From Agrobacterium tumefaciens (lineage in GTDB: Bacteria; Pseudomonadota; Alphaproteobacteria; Rhizobiales; Rhizobiaceae), in the NCBI RefSeq assembly GCF_005221325.1, contig NZ_CP039888.1:1674001-1738000 (forward strand): a stretch of DNA of 64,000 nt. The letters run 5' to 3'. Of this stretch, positions 49,413-57,755 are shown one piece after another. Each line of letters begins with the position of its first letter. Position 1 is the first letter of the stretch. A program made the translations under genes and the position numbers. The notes under the pieces were generated by a model. It was not told the origin of the DNA, searched no databases, and saw nothing but the letters and a program-made list of their open reading frames with translations.

Positions 49413-49445
49413 AGGCCCGGAAACGCCAGTTTCCGGGCCTTTTTC
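49413..49445 (+). terminator. Terminator of the TerC-family gene
   Basis: AGGCCCGGAAAC-GCCA-GTTTCCGGGCCT, 12 pairs, then TTTTT, 28 bases after the stop. Confidence 0.92.
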
Positions 49446-49649
49446 ATGACGTGCACCCATCGGATTCACATCTCCCGCAACCGCACTCACAAAGGGCGAG
49501 AATCAATCACCGCGCCTGCTGCAACATCATGATCAAACAGGGAAATCGTGATTTTTCGCCGATGGATTCTGGCAATTGAGGTCAGCCACGGGCAAGCCTA
49601 GGGAGCTAGGCAATAAGTCATAATAATAAAAAGAAAGGTAAAGCTGCCA

Positions 49650-49763
49650 ATGGCTTATGACTGGAGCGGCGGTCGTACCCGCCGCCTTCGGCGGATGAAG
49701 CTGGGCGTAGTCGCCAGCTCTCTCATCCTGCTGGCGCTTCTCGCGTCGCTCGTTCTTGGCTGA
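49650..49763 (+). CDS. 37-residue single-pass membrane protein
   Basis: ATG 49650 to TGA 49763. The N-terminus is short and basic (GGRTRRLRRMK), followed by one hydrophobic helix of about 20 residues (VVASSLILLALLASLVLG) to the end. AAAGG lies ten bases upstream. A partial promoter TTGAGG-17-TAGGGA (49576-49604) precedes it, and a long hairpin GGCGGCA/TGCCGCC spans 49788-49824 after it. Family not recognised. Confidence 0.55.
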   Translation: MAYDWSGGRTRRLRRMKLGVVASSLILLALLASLVLG

Positions 49764-49852
49764 ACGCGCCGCACCCCCACGCTGACCGGCGGCATGGCAA
49801 GGTTTTCAGAAACCGCCCTGCCGCCGCTCCTTCAAGGGGATATCTCCGGCGA

Positions 49853-50218
49853 TCAGGACTTCTTGACGTCCACGCAGTGAACCGGCTTCTTCATGTCGGG
49901 ATCGGCCATAAGATCATAGAGATCGGCTTCGTCACCCTTCGACCACCAGACATAGATGCCGCCCTGATATTTGGCGCCCGACCCGGAAATGACATTTGCG
50001 GCAACGGTGATGCCATCCTTCAGCCCCAGCCGTACGAGGCTGACATCGCCAGCATTAAAATAGACGGCCTCCACCTGGTCGGCAGCGCATTGGTAGGTGG
50101 TCTCCACCTTTTCGACCGCCGTGTCTTTCGGAAGCGGAATCACCAGGTCTTCCGCCAGAGCGCCGGTGGCAATCAAAGCAAAGGCTGCAAGGCATGGTGC
50201 GGCAATGGATTTTTTCAT
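49853..50218 (-). CDS. Periplasmic MliC-like protein, candidate C-type lysozyme inhibitor
   Basis: 121 residues from ATG 50218, with a Sec signal (MKKSIAAPCLAAFALIATGALA). The mature part has YQCAADQVEAVYFNAG, VISGSGAKYQGGIYVWWSKG and a C-terminal HCVDV, the order and Ser/Lys loop of the MliC domain that plugs the active site of C-type lysozyme. There is no lipobox, so the form is periplasmic (PliC-like). GGAAAGGACC gives a good SD. Confidence 0.8.
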   Translation of the reverse strand: MKKSIAAPCLAAFALIATGALAEDLVIPLPKDTAVEKVETTYQCAADQVEAVYFNAGDVSLVRLGLKDGITVAANVISGSGAKYQGGIYVWWSKGDEADLYDLMADPDMKKPVHCVDVKKS

Positions 50219-50391
50219 GATGGTCCTTTCCTGATTGCGTCGAACCATAGAGGCCATGGCAGAAAAGCCGAAATGAGGCGGCCGCCCGTTGCAGGTCAAA
50301 TTTCTGAGAATACGCCGCGTGGGCATTGCCAGGCTTCGTTACGGCATCCGCATCGCAGCCGTTTCAAAGCAGCCCGCAAGCTGCAGCACAA

Positions 50392-50487
50392 CTATCGAAA
50401 CAGCCAATAGACGACGCCGAGTATCACCGTCCACATCAGCAGCGATATGGCCAGCACGGTGAGATAGTTTCGAAATCGTCTGGTCAT
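50392..50487 (-). CDS. 31-residue single-pass membrane protein (tentative)
   Basis: From ATG 50487: MTRRFRNYLTVLAISLL, then MWTVILGVVYWLF and stop. A basic start and one hydrophobic helix look like a genuine small membrane protein, but neither this ATG nor the one at 50514 has an SD. The longer frame upstream (to 50667) has no family features. I see nothing further in 50515-50837. Confidence 0.4.
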   Translation of the reverse strand: MTRRFRNYLTVLAISLLMWTVILGVVYWLFR

Positions 50488-50837
50488 CCGCCCACATTGC
50501 CGGCCAGCGGCCATCGGACCGCAGTCGTTTAAATTGCTGGATGCGGATCGAGCCGCAGGATCAACTCTTTCTAACAAGAGACTGAATCCCAAGCCATTCG
50601 CAGATTTTACCCGCCCGAAAACGGGGTTGCCCTTGCCGTGGTTTCCGACCCATGGGAGCCAGCTCATCCGCGATCACCTCCTGATCACGGATGGGCAAGA
50701 ATATTTCATACGCCAGCCACGCCGGCAAAGGCTCATGCGAGAATAATCGCAGCCGAATCTGCGCGGACCTTAGCCAAGGCCACTTCGGAAACGCAGCGAT
50801 GCCGGAGCAACGACCATTGGCCGCCGCTCCTGCCGCC

Positions 50838-51287
50838 TCAGCTCTTGAGAGCTGTGTTGCAGAGACTCCAATAGCCGCCACCCTTCTGGATCCATTTCAG
50901 ATCGCCGAGCGTGCCGTCATTTTTGTTCTTGTGATAGGAGTCGACACAGGTTTTCAGGCGGGCCTTTCCGGGCGTCTCGCTTGAATATTTCTTATCGACA
51001 GCACTCGGAAAAGCGACGCCCTTCGGGGCCTTCGTCGTCGCTTTTTCGGGTTCTTTTTCGGTAGTGGCCGCGACCTGCTTGTCATCGGCGGCGTCTTCAG
51101 CGGCGGCGTCGCTGCCACAGAACTTAGCGCGATAGTCGTTCCACTTGATATCCTTGGCAGACCCGTCAGTTTTCGCGGCCTGATATTTCACGCTGCACTC
51201 CTTCATGGTGAGTGCGGCCGCAGGGGAGACAAACGCCGCCGATGCCAGCAGCGCAAATGATGAGAAAATGACAGCCCTGTTAAACAT
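50838..51287 (-). CDS. Secreted protein with two PsiF-like cysteine repeats
   Basis: 149 residues. Signal peptide to about residue 25 (AAALT). Two related blocks, MKECSVKYQAAKTDGSAKDIKW...YRAKFC (27-57) and LKTCVDSYHKNKNDGTLGDLKW...WSLC (about 110-145), are joined by a charged linker rich in Glu/Lys/Thr. Each has a Cys pair about 25-30 apart. Related to the PsiF-type repeats of other bacteria by look only. Role unknown. Confidence 0.75.
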   Translation of the reverse strand: MFNRAVIFSSFALLASAAFVSPAAALTMKECSVKYQAAKTDGSAKDIKWNDYRAKFCGSDAAAEDAADDKQVAATTEKEPEKATTKAPKGVAFPSAVDKKYSSETPGKARLKTCVDSYHKNKNDGTLGDLKWIQKGGGYWSLCNTALKS

Positions 51288-51608
51288 AGAAGACTCCCGG
51301 TTGCATGATTGCCGGCCGACTATCCGACCGGATTTTCAACTTGTCAACGAGCAGTGCGGTAAGGACGGAAAGTCAAATTGACGGCGGAAAAAACGCGCTC
51401 GCCAAGCCTCAACATGTTTGTGGTGAAGACGGCATCGCGCCGCCACTCACGAACGGCCATGCGTGGGGGCCTGGCATCCCGGTCTTGTCGGTCAACTGTC
51501 GCCCGCGCCGTGTCCGAAGAATCACGTATTCGTGTGCCGTCACCTCTTTTCCGGAACGAATATCCTAAGTTTTCGTTAGCATCTCGAACGAATAACGAGG
51601 ATTTACCG
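51288..51608. other. Non-coding gap between divergent secreted-protein genes
   Basis: 321 bases with no convincing gene or strong hairpin. Promoters for both flanking genes must lie here, but I could not pick one. Confidence 0.5.
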
Positions 51609-51935
51609 ATGTTGAGGATGCCGAAGACCATCTCCGCGCTCGCTCTTGGCGTCGCGATATCTGCCGCTTCTGTCGTGCCCGCCCAAGCGCTGAGCCTTAT
51701 ACAGCCCGCCTACCAGCAGCAGGAACAGACACAGAATACAGACGGGCGCGGCTACCCCGCCTCGGCCTTTGCCGCGGGTAAAGGCGAAGAAGCCTCAGCC
51801 AACGGCTACGCCCTTTCACAAGGGGAAATCAACCACGTCAAATGGTGTGCCGCGCGTTACGCCACCTACCATCCCACCGACAACAGCTATACGGCAGCGG
51901 CCGGCACGCGAGAGCAATGTCGCTCTCCCCACTAA
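51609..51935 (+). CDS. BA14K-like secreted protein
   Basis: 108 residues from ATG 51609. Signal peptide (to about residue 28, VPAQA). The C-terminal half carries HVKWCAARYATYHPTDNSYT and REQC, the WC...RY.SY...Y...C pattern of the BA14K family, immunoreactive or lectin-like envelope proteins of Brucella and rhizobia. The ATG has GAGGATTTACCG upstream. The frame open from 51378 is not supported. Confidence 0.8.
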   Translation: MLRMPKTISALALGVAISAASVVPAQALSLIQPAYQQQEQTQNTDGRGYPASAFAAGKGEEASANGYALSQGEINHVKWCAARYATYHPTDNSYTAAAGTREQCRSPH

Positions 51936-52051
51936 ACCAGCCCCGATGCGACGGTCCGAAGCCGGCAAGATAAAATTTACCTTAAATTCTACCGATTTGA
52001 ACCTTTTTCCCCGCGGGCCATTGAACGCACACCAATGGGGAAAGCGCGACG

Positions 52052-52246
52052 ATGCTGTGGAATCTGGAAAAACTCGAACGAGAGCGAATTGATCTGATCG
52101 ACGTGATTACCGCCCTGCGCCACATGGAGCGCCAGTCAATGGCGGATCGCCCCGCGATCTTCGAGGAAATCACGGCACATATGGGAAGGCTCAGTGAGCT
52201 CGACGCAGAGAAACAGCGTATCTGCCCGGCCTTGGAGGCAAGCTGA
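52052..52246 (+). CDS. Small helical hypothetical protein
   Basis: 64 residues, no signal. Predicted long helices (LEKLERERIDLIDVITALRH, then EEITAHMGRLSELDAEKQRI) suggest a coiled coil. GGGGAAAG lies upstream, rather far. Not recognised. It converges with the tRNA pair. Confidence 0.6.
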   Translation: MLWNLEKLERERIDLIDVITALRHMERQSMADRPAIFEEITAHMGRLSELDAEKQRICPALEAS

Positions 52247-52307
52247 AAAGATGCCACAAAGCCAAAGAATGACAAGCAAACGTTATCGATCGTGTTGGGG
52301 GAATTGC

Positions 52308-52381
52308 TGGAGCGGGTAGCGGGAATCGAACCCGCGTATTCAGCTTGGAAGGCTGCTGCTCTACCATTGAGCTATACCCGC
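52308..52381 (-). tRNA. tRNA-Gly (TCC)
   Basis: 74 bases with encoded CCA. Acceptor GCGGGTA/TACCCGC, anticodon loop CTTCCAA giving UCC, T-loop GTTCGATTC. It is 25 bases after tRNA-Tyr and probably co-transcribed. Confidence 0.97.
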
Positions 52382-52406
52382 GGTGGTGATTTCGATCCGT
52401 GCAGAA

Positions 52407-52491
52407 TGGTGGAGGGAGTTGGATTTGAACCAACGTAGGCGTAGCCAACGGATTTACAGTCCGTCCCCTTTAACCACTCGGGCATCCCTCC
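52407..52491 (-). tRNA. tRNA-Tyr (GTA)
   Basis: 85 bases with long variable arm and encoded CCA. Acceptor GGAGGGA/TCCCTCC, anticodon stem ACGGA/TCCGT with GTA in loop CTGTAAA. Confidence 0.97.
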
Positions 52492-52568
52492 AGCTTTCTG
52501 CTAGGATCGAGCGACCAAGCTCTACAGATTTCGCTGCGGCGAAGCGCCGTTGCGTCATCTGTGGCGCG

Positions 52569-52597
52569 TATATGACGGCCTCGTTCGTTTCTGTCAA
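52569..52597 (-). promoter_or_regulatory. Strong candidate promoter of the tRNA-Tyr/tRNA-Gly unit
   Basis: Minus strand TTGACA (52592-52597), 17 bases, CATATA (52569-52574), 78 bases upstream of tRNA-Tyr. Confidence 0.7.
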
Positions 52598-52700
52598 CAC
52601 GCCGTTTCACGAATTTTCGGGAAAAAATTCAAACACCTTTACAGCCCTGTGGATTATCGCGGGGGCTGGTATCCGCCCCTTCGCGGAGATATAAGGCGCC

Positions 52701-53588
52701 ATGAGCAAAGACGATCCCAAAGACAAATCCACCCGCGACACCCATTACGCCACCCTGCGCCGTGCCGTGCGCGACGCCAAACGCGAGCGGGGCGAAATTC
52801 CGACCCCGCAGCAGCCGAAGCGCAGGAACAGGGGTGCGGACGACTGGAAGCCGCCGCAGCTTGCACCGGATCAGGTGCATCTTTACGGCCTGCATACCGT
52901 GCGTGCGGCGCTTGCCAATCCCGAGCGGCAACTCATCAAGCTGTCGGTTACCCTGAATGCCTTTGCGCGTCTGGATATCGGCGAAGCGGATGCGCAGCCC
53001 TTCCCGGTCGAGATCGTCTCGCCGCAGGATATCGACAAGGTTCTCGGCCCCGAGGCGATCCATCAGGGCGTGATGCTGGAAACCAGACCGCTGCCGGTCA
53101 AGAAGCTCGACGCACTGAAGAAAAGCCCGCTGATCCTCGTGCTCGATCAGGTCACTGACCCGCATAATGTCGGCGCCATCATGCGCTCGGCGGTCGCCTT
53201 CAACGCCGGCGCCGTCATCACCACCATCCGCCATAGCCCGACCGAGTCGGGCGTGCTGGCGAAATCCGCTTCCGGCGCGCTGGAGCTCATTCCCTATATC
53301 CAGATCACCAACCTGGCCGACACATTGGGCGAGTTGCACAAACTCGGCTTCTTCTCGGTCGGTCTGGATTCGGAAGGCCCTGCCCCCATCGAGCAGACCT
53401 TCAGCGGCGCAAAGATCGCGCTGGTACTGGGAGCCGAAGGCAAGGGCTTGCGGCAGAAGACCCGCGAAACCGTCTCGGCGCTTGCCCGTCTCGACATGCC
53501 GGGCGAGATCAAATCGCTCAACGTGTCGAATGCAGCGGCCATCGCCCTTTATGCAACGCAGCAATTTCTGGGCAAAGCGTCCTCCTGA
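52701..53588 (+). CDS. rlmB: 23S rRNA 2'-O-methyltransferase, SpoU/TrmH family (RlmB-like)
   Basis: 295 residues. The N-terminal ~60 residues are charged linker, then the substrate-binding domain (VHLYGLHTVRAALANPERQ) and the SPOUT knot: LDQVTDPHNVGAIMRSAVAF, LGAEGKGL and SLNVSNAAAIALY. This fits RlmB, which methylates the ribose of G2251, but other TrmH enzymes are alike and the exact target is inferred. Confidence 0.85.
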   Translation: MSKDDPKDKSTRDTHYATLRRAVRDAKRERGEIPTPQQPKRRNRGADDWKPPQLAPDQVHLYGLHTVRAALANPERQLIKLSVTLNAFARLDIGEADAQPFPVEIVSPQDIDKVLGPEAIHQGVMLETRPLPVKKLDALKKSPLILVLDQVTDPHNVGAIMRSAVAFNAGAVITTIRHSPTESGVLAKSASGALELIPYIQITNLADTLGELHKLGFFSVGLDSEGPAPIEQTFSGAKIALVLGAEGKGLRQKTRETVSALARLDMPGEIKSLNVSNAAAIALYATQQFLGKASS

Positions 53589-53664
53589 CGCTTGCCCTTC
53601 CTTGCGAAATCGCAAAGCGCAACGCATGCTGCGCCTTTAACATTCGCAAGGAGCAAATCTCGAC

Positions 53665-54057
53665 ATGACCGACCTGCCCATCAAACCGACCGGCGAACTG
53701 ACGCTGCGGACGCTTGCCATGCCGGCCGATGCCAATCCGGCCGGTGATATTTTCGGCGGCTGGGTCATGTCGCAGATGGACTTGGCGAGCGGCATCCGCG
53801 CCGCAGAACGTTCCCGCTGTCGCGTCGTCACGGCGGCAGTCAAGGAAATGGCCTTCGAACTGCCGGTGAAGATCGGCGACACGCTGTCCATCTATACCGA
53901 TATCGCCCGCGTCGGCCGCACCTCGATTACATTGACGGTCGAGGCCTGGGCGCAGCGGTCGCGTTTCGACAAGCTGGAAAAGGTCACCGCCGGCACCTTC
54001 ATCATGGTGGCGATGGACGAGAACGGGCAGCCGACGCCCATTCCTCCGACGGAGTGA
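53665..54057 (+). CDS. Acyl-CoA thioesterase, YciA-like hotdog domain
   Basis: 130 residues. DANPAGDIFGGWVMSQMDLA contains the conserved Asp and Gly-rich turn of the YciA group, which hydrolyses CoA esters of several chain lengths. Followed, with a possible four-base overlap through GTGA, by the membrane protein. Confidence 0.9.
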   Translation: MTDLPIKPTGELTLRTLAMPADANPAGDIFGGWVMSQMDLASGIRAAERSRCRVVTAAVKEMAFELPVKIGDTLSIYTDIARVGRTSITLTVEAWAQRSRFDKLEKVTAGTFIMVAMDENGQPTPIPPTE

Positions 54058-54062
54058 GCGAG

Positions 54063-54656
54063 ATGGAGGCCGCCGTCAACGCCGCAGAAGCCTATTCGCA
54101 TATCCGCGCGGTCATGGGCATGGTGGTCGGCCTCAGTCTTGCGCGCCTGCTGACCGGCCTTGCCGGTTTCGTGCAGCACCCCAAAAAGGAACGCATCTAC
54201 CCGATACATCTTGGCTGGGTGGCGTTCCTGTTTCTCATGCTGGTGCATTTCTGGTGGTGGGAGCACCGCCTTGCCGCCAGCAATCACATTCTCGGCTTCG
54301 GCGCCTTCCTTTTCCTTATCCTGTTCTGCTCATTGTTCTATTTCCTCTGCGTGCTGCTGTTTCCCACGGAGATGAAAGAATATAAGGGCTACGATGACTA
54401 TTTCTTCTCCCGAAAAAGCTGGTTCTTTGCTTTCCTGAGTGCTCTCTTTTTTACCGATATCGGCGACACCCTCTTGAAAGGGCACGTCTATTTCGCCTCT
54501 TTGGGGCCGGAATATCTCATCCGCACCGCCATTTACGTCGTTCTCTTCACGCTTGCCATCTTCATCGACAATCGCCGCTTTCACCGGTTTCTCGTCATCT
54601 TCGCGCTGGTCTACCAGATCGCCTGGATTTTCCGGACCTACGACCTGCTGGCCTGA
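54063..54656 (+). CDS. Polytopic membrane protein of unknown function
   Basis: 197 residues with about six hydrophobic segments. Tryptophan-rich second segment VHFWWWEHRL. ATG 54063 has GGAG eight bases upstream; GTG 54054 would overlap the thioesterase stop and add three residues. Probably co-transcribed with it. Family not recognised. Confidence 0.75.
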   Translation: MEAAVNAAEAYSHIRAVMGMVVGLSLARLLTGLAGFVQHPKKERIYPIHLGWVAFLFLMLVHFWWWEHRLAASNHILGFGAFLFLILFCSLFYFLCVLLFPTEMKEYKGYDDYFFSRKSWFFAFLSALFFTDIGDTLLKGHVYFASLGPEYLIRTAIYVVLFTLAIFIDNRRFHRFLVIFALVYQIAWIFRTYDLLA

Positions 54657-54725
54657 AGAGCGCCCCACCGTGCACCGTCATTGTGTCGCGGTGACATTTC
54701 GCCGCGAATATGACATTGCGATTGC

Positions 54726-55130
54726 ATGGGATTCATTCGCAAGATCATGCAGGACAGGAGTTCGGCGGGCGCCATCGCCACGCTGACGATTCTGCTTTTC
54801 CTGTTGCAGGGTCTCGCCAATGGCCTGACCAGCGGCAAAATGGCAATGGCCGCGCTGGCGGCGGATGAGGTCATCTGCTCCACCCACATGCCTGAAGGCG
54901 GCGCGGCCAAGCAGGATCCGGCGGGCAAGATCGCAAGCGACTGCTGCGGCACGCTCTGCCGACTGGCATCGGCCACGATCGCTACTCTTCCGGTCACACC
55001 CGTCGAACGTGCGGACCGGATCATTGCGAGCGGCGAAGTCGCCTTTGTAAACTTCAATGCCGCGTTACCACCGTCGCCACCCAATCTGGAATCGCGTCCA
55101 CGCGCACCACCCGCCTCTCCGCACGCTTGA
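54726..55130 (+). CDS. DUF2946-like membrane-anchored protein
   Basis: 134 residues with an N-terminal hydrophobic segment (about 15-32), a central VICSTHMPEG and SDCCGTLCRLA, and a proline-rich tail. The cysteine/histidine cluster and location before a PepSY gene recall the DUF2946 proteins found with TonB receptors and metal uptake. Tentative. 46 bases separate it from the next ATG. Confidence 0.5.
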   Translation: MGFIRKIMQDRSSAGAIATLTILLFLLQGLANGLTSGKMAMAALAADEVICSTHMPEGGAAKQDPAGKIASDCCGTLCRLASATIATLPVTPVERADRIIASGEVAFVNFNAALPPSPPNLESRPRAPPASPHA

Positions 55131-55175
55131 GACCTCCCCGGCTTGCCGGAAATCAAACCTTTTGCGGAGACATTC

Positions 55176-56540
55176 ATGTCCGTCACGACCTCTTTCGAGG
55201 GCGAGCGCGCGCCTGCGCAGTCCTCGTCCATCAATCTTTACCGCGCCGTGTGGCGCTGGCATTTTTACGCCGGTCTCCTCGTCCTGCCCTTCATGATATC
55301 GCTTGCCGTCACCGGCGCGCTTTATCTCTTCCGGGACGAATTCGACAATCTCATCCATTCCGATCTGAAACGCGTAGAGGTGGTGCAGAACGCACCGAAA
55401 GCGCTTCCTTCCGAAATCATCGCTGCGGCGCTGGCGGCTGTGCCCGGTACCGCCGTCAAATATACGACACCAGCCGATCCGGGTGCTTCCACGGAAATCA
55501 CCGTCAATACGGGCGACGGCAAGCGGGCGGTTTACGTCAATCCCTACACGGCTAAGGTAACCGGTTCCCTGCCGGATCGCGGCACCGTCATGTGGACGAT
55601 CCGCTATCTCCACAGCCTGAAATATTTCGGCACCTATGCCCGCTATCTGATCGAGATCGCCGCCGGCTGGTCGATCCTTCTCGTCGCCACCGGCATCTAT
55701 CTCTGGTGGCCGCGCAAGCAGACAGGCGGCGTCATCACCGTGCGCGGCACGCCGAAAAAGCGCGTGTTCTGGCGCGATACCCATGCCGTCACCGGCATTT
55801 TCGTGGGCTTTTTCATCGTTTTCCTTGCGGTCACCGGCATGCCCTGGTCGGGCGTCTGGGGCGCGAAGGTCAATGAATGGGCGAATGGCAGCAATTTCGG
55901 ATATCCGGCCGGCCTGCGCACCGATGTTCCGATGTCCGGCGAGCATCTCGACCATGTCACCAAGACCAGCTGGTCGCTGGAGCAGGCGAAGGTCCCGGAA
56001 TCCACCGCATCCGCCACCGGGCAACCAATCGGAATAAATGCGGCCATCGCACGTTTCGACGAACTCGGCCTTGCCGCCGGTTATGCCATCGCGCTGCCGA
56101 CCAAACCGACGGGCGTCTATAGCGGCTCCGTCTATCCCTACGACCTCTCAAAGCAGCGTGTCGTCCATCTCGATCAATATAGCGGCCAACCGCTGATCGA
56201 CATGGGCTATGCCGATTACGGTCCGCTTGGAAAAGCGCTGGAATGGGGGATCAACGTGCATATGGGCCAGCAATTCGGCCTCGCCAACCAGATCGTACTG
56301 CTGGCAGCGTGTTTCGGCACCGTCCTGCTTGCCGTGTCCGCCGGCATCATGTGGTGGAAACGACGCCCCAGAGGTTCTCTCGGCGTGCCACCATTGCCGC
56401 AGGATAAACGCGTCTTGCGCGGCCTGCTGGCCCTGCTCGCCATCGGTGGCATCCTGTTCCCGCTGGTTGGCGCAAGCCTGCTGATCATGCTTGTTCTGGA
56501 TCAGATCGTGCAGTTCCGCCAGAAGCGACGCGCAGCCTGA
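55176..56540 (+). CDS. PepSY-associated transmembrane protein (PiuB-like)
   Basis: 454 residues from ATG 55176, which has CGGAGA six bases upstream. Four or five membrane segments; the first carries RWHFYAGLLVLPFMISLAVT and a later pair is near 185-250. PepSY-type periplasmic regions lie between (about 85-140 and 280-360). Members reduce or take up iron-siderophore or heme at the inner membrane, often under Fur control (family knowledge). No Fur box or TonB receptor gene is adjacent. Confidence 0.88.
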   Translation: MSVTTSFEGERAPAQSSSINLYRAVWRWHFYAGLLVLPFMISLAVTGALYLFRDEFDNLIHSDLKRVEVVQNAPKALPSEIIAAALAAVPGTAVKYTTPADPGASTEITVNTGDGKRAVYVNPYTAKVTGSLPDRGTVMWTIRYLHSLKYFGTYARYLIEIAAGWSILLVATGIYLWWPRKQTGGVITVRGTPKKRVFWRDTHAVTGIFVGFFIVFLAVTGMPWSGVWGAKVNEWANGSNFGYPAGLRTDVPMSGEHLDHVTKTSWSLEQAKVPESTASATGQPIGINAAIARFDELGLAAGYAIALPTKPTGVYSGSVYPYDLSKQRVVHLDQYSGQPLIDMGYADYGPLGKALEWGINVHMGQQFGLANQIVLLAACFGTVLLAVSAGIMWWKRRPRGSLGVPPLPQDKRVLRGLLALLAIGGILFPLVGASLLIMLVLDQIVQFRQKRRAA

Positions 56541-56545
56541 AAAAA

Positions 56546-56573
56546 TACGGCCGGGAGAATATCCCCGGCCGTG
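56546..56573. terminator. Terminator between the PepSY gene and the SnoaL-like gene
   Basis: ACGGCCGGG / CCCGGCCGT (56547-56572), eight-base loop. On the minus strand it is followed by ATTTTTTC, best suited to the SnoaL-like gene; the genes converge here. Confidence 0.8.
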
Positions 56574-56610
56574 TCCTTCTGAATTCCGGACGTTTTGGCA
56601 GAGGCCCGCC

Positions 56611-57087
56611 TCAGAACATCGTATTGTTGTTTGCAGCCTTTTCCGGCACCGGCTGGATGACGTCCCAATGTTCGGTGATCTTGCCGTCGGTCACCCGGAA
56701 AATATCGACGATGGCGGCTCCGCGAGCACCCTCTTTATCCGTGGAATGGATATGCAGATAGACCAGATCGCCATCCGTGGCGCTGCGCACGATCCGGGAT
56801 TTCGCCTGCGGGTTTTCCTTGAAGAAGCCGGTGAAGTAATCCACGAACGGCTTCTTGCCATCAGGCACCATGGGATTGTGCTGCTTGTAGCTATCAACGA
56901 TGACGGCTGCGCCCTTCTCAACCTCATGCTTGTTGAAAACGGTGTCGTAGAACTCGATCACCAGCTTGCGGTTGGCTTCTTCCTGCGCCAGATCGCGTTT
57001 GGCGGTTTCGGCCAGAACCGGAGCGGCCATCAGCGCGGGTGCGAGCGCAAGCATGGCGATGGCGAGACGGCGTGTAACGAAATTCAT
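56611..57087 (-). CDS. Secreted SnoaL-like (NTF2-fold) protein
   Basis: 158 residues from ATG 57087 with GAGAGG upstream. Signal peptide MNFVTRRLAIAMLALAPALM to about residue 27 (VLAET). The mature part, with FYDTVFNKHEV, YKQHNPMVPDG and IVDIFRVTDGKITEHWDVIQ, is the SnoaL polyketide-cyclase-like fold. Ten bases after the oxidoreductase gene, so co-transcribed. Substrate unknown. Confidence 0.85.
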   Translation of the reverse strand: MNFVTRRLAIAMLALAPALMAAPVLAETAKRDLAQEEANRKLVIEFYDTVFNKHEVEKGAAVIVDSYKQHNPMVPDGKKPFVDYFTGFFKENPQAKSRIVRSATDGDLVYLHIHSTDKEGARGAAIVDIFRVTDGKITEHWDVIQPVPEKAANNNTMF

Positions 57088-57097
57088 GGAATACCTC

Positions 57098-57709
57098 TCA
57101 ATAACCGACGGTGAAACGCTGGCGGGAATGTTGCGGCTTCTCGATTTCATCGGCAAGCGCGATGGCGTAGTCCTCGAAAGAAATACGGCTGCCCTGATCG
57201 TTACTCAGAAGGCTGTCCTTGCCGATCCGGAATTTTCCGGTTCTTTCGCCCGGCACGAATTCGGCTGACGGCGACAGGAAGGTCCAGTCGAGCTGCTTTT
57301 CCTGTTTCAGCTTGTCCAGGAACTCAGCACCCTTCGTTGCCTCGACCTTATAGGCGGCGGGGAAATCCGGCAGGTCAACCACACGCTGGCCCGGCGCAAT
57401 TTCAAGGCTGCCGGCGCCACCGACCACGAGATAACGCGGAACGCCGGAGGCGCGCACCGCCTCGATCAGCGTTGCGGGATCGCTGGCGGTAAAATGCACC
57501 GAGCTGATCACGGCATCGTGACCCTTCAACAGGTCCGAAAGCGCCGCCTGATCGAAGACATCGCCCTTCTTTGCCACCACATTTGGCAGTGCGGCGATCT
57601 TTTCGGGATTGCGGGCGATCGCCGTGACCTGATGTCCACGATCGGAGAGTTCCTTCAGGATTCGGGACCCGGCATTGCCGGAAGCACCGATGAGTGCGAT
57701 TTTAGCCAT
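57098..57709 (-). CDS. NAD(P)-binding oxidoreductase, NmrA/atypical SDR type
   Basis: 203 residues. Nucleotide-binding start IALIGASGNAGSRILKEL, then SVHFTASDP and LVVGGAGSLEI. The family holds putative NADH-flavin reductases and stress-related epimerase-like proteins. It heads the two-gene unit opposite the HxlR regulator, the usual arrangement for redox-sensing HxlR systems. Confidence 0.88.
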   Translation of the reverse strand: MAKIALIGASGNAGSRILKELSDRGHQVTAIARNPEKIAALPNVVAKKGDVFDQAALSDLLKGHDAVISSVHFTASDPATLIEAVRASGVPRYLVVGGAGSLEIAPGQRVVDLPDFPAAYKVEATKGAEFLDKLKQEKQLDWTFLSPSAEFVPGERTGKFRIGKDSLLSNDQGSRISFEDYAIALADEIEKPQHSRQRFTVGY

Positions 57710-57738
57710 GGCTTGTTTCCTCTGTTGATATCGTCATT

Positions 57739-57755
57739 GGTCTAAATAATAGACC
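57739..57755. promoter_or_regulatory. Candidate HxlR operator
   Basis: GGTCTA-AATAA-TAGACC, a perfect 6+6 dyad in the 157-base gap between the oxidoreductase start (57709) and the HxlR start (57867). Position and symmetry suit a dimeric winged-helix regulator controlling both directions. Confidence 0.6.

Noticed and set aside
50561..50881. Minus-strand frame of 106 codons upstream of the tiny membrane protein
   Set aside because: It overlaps the C-terminus of the secreted repeat protein and shows no signal, domain or SD.
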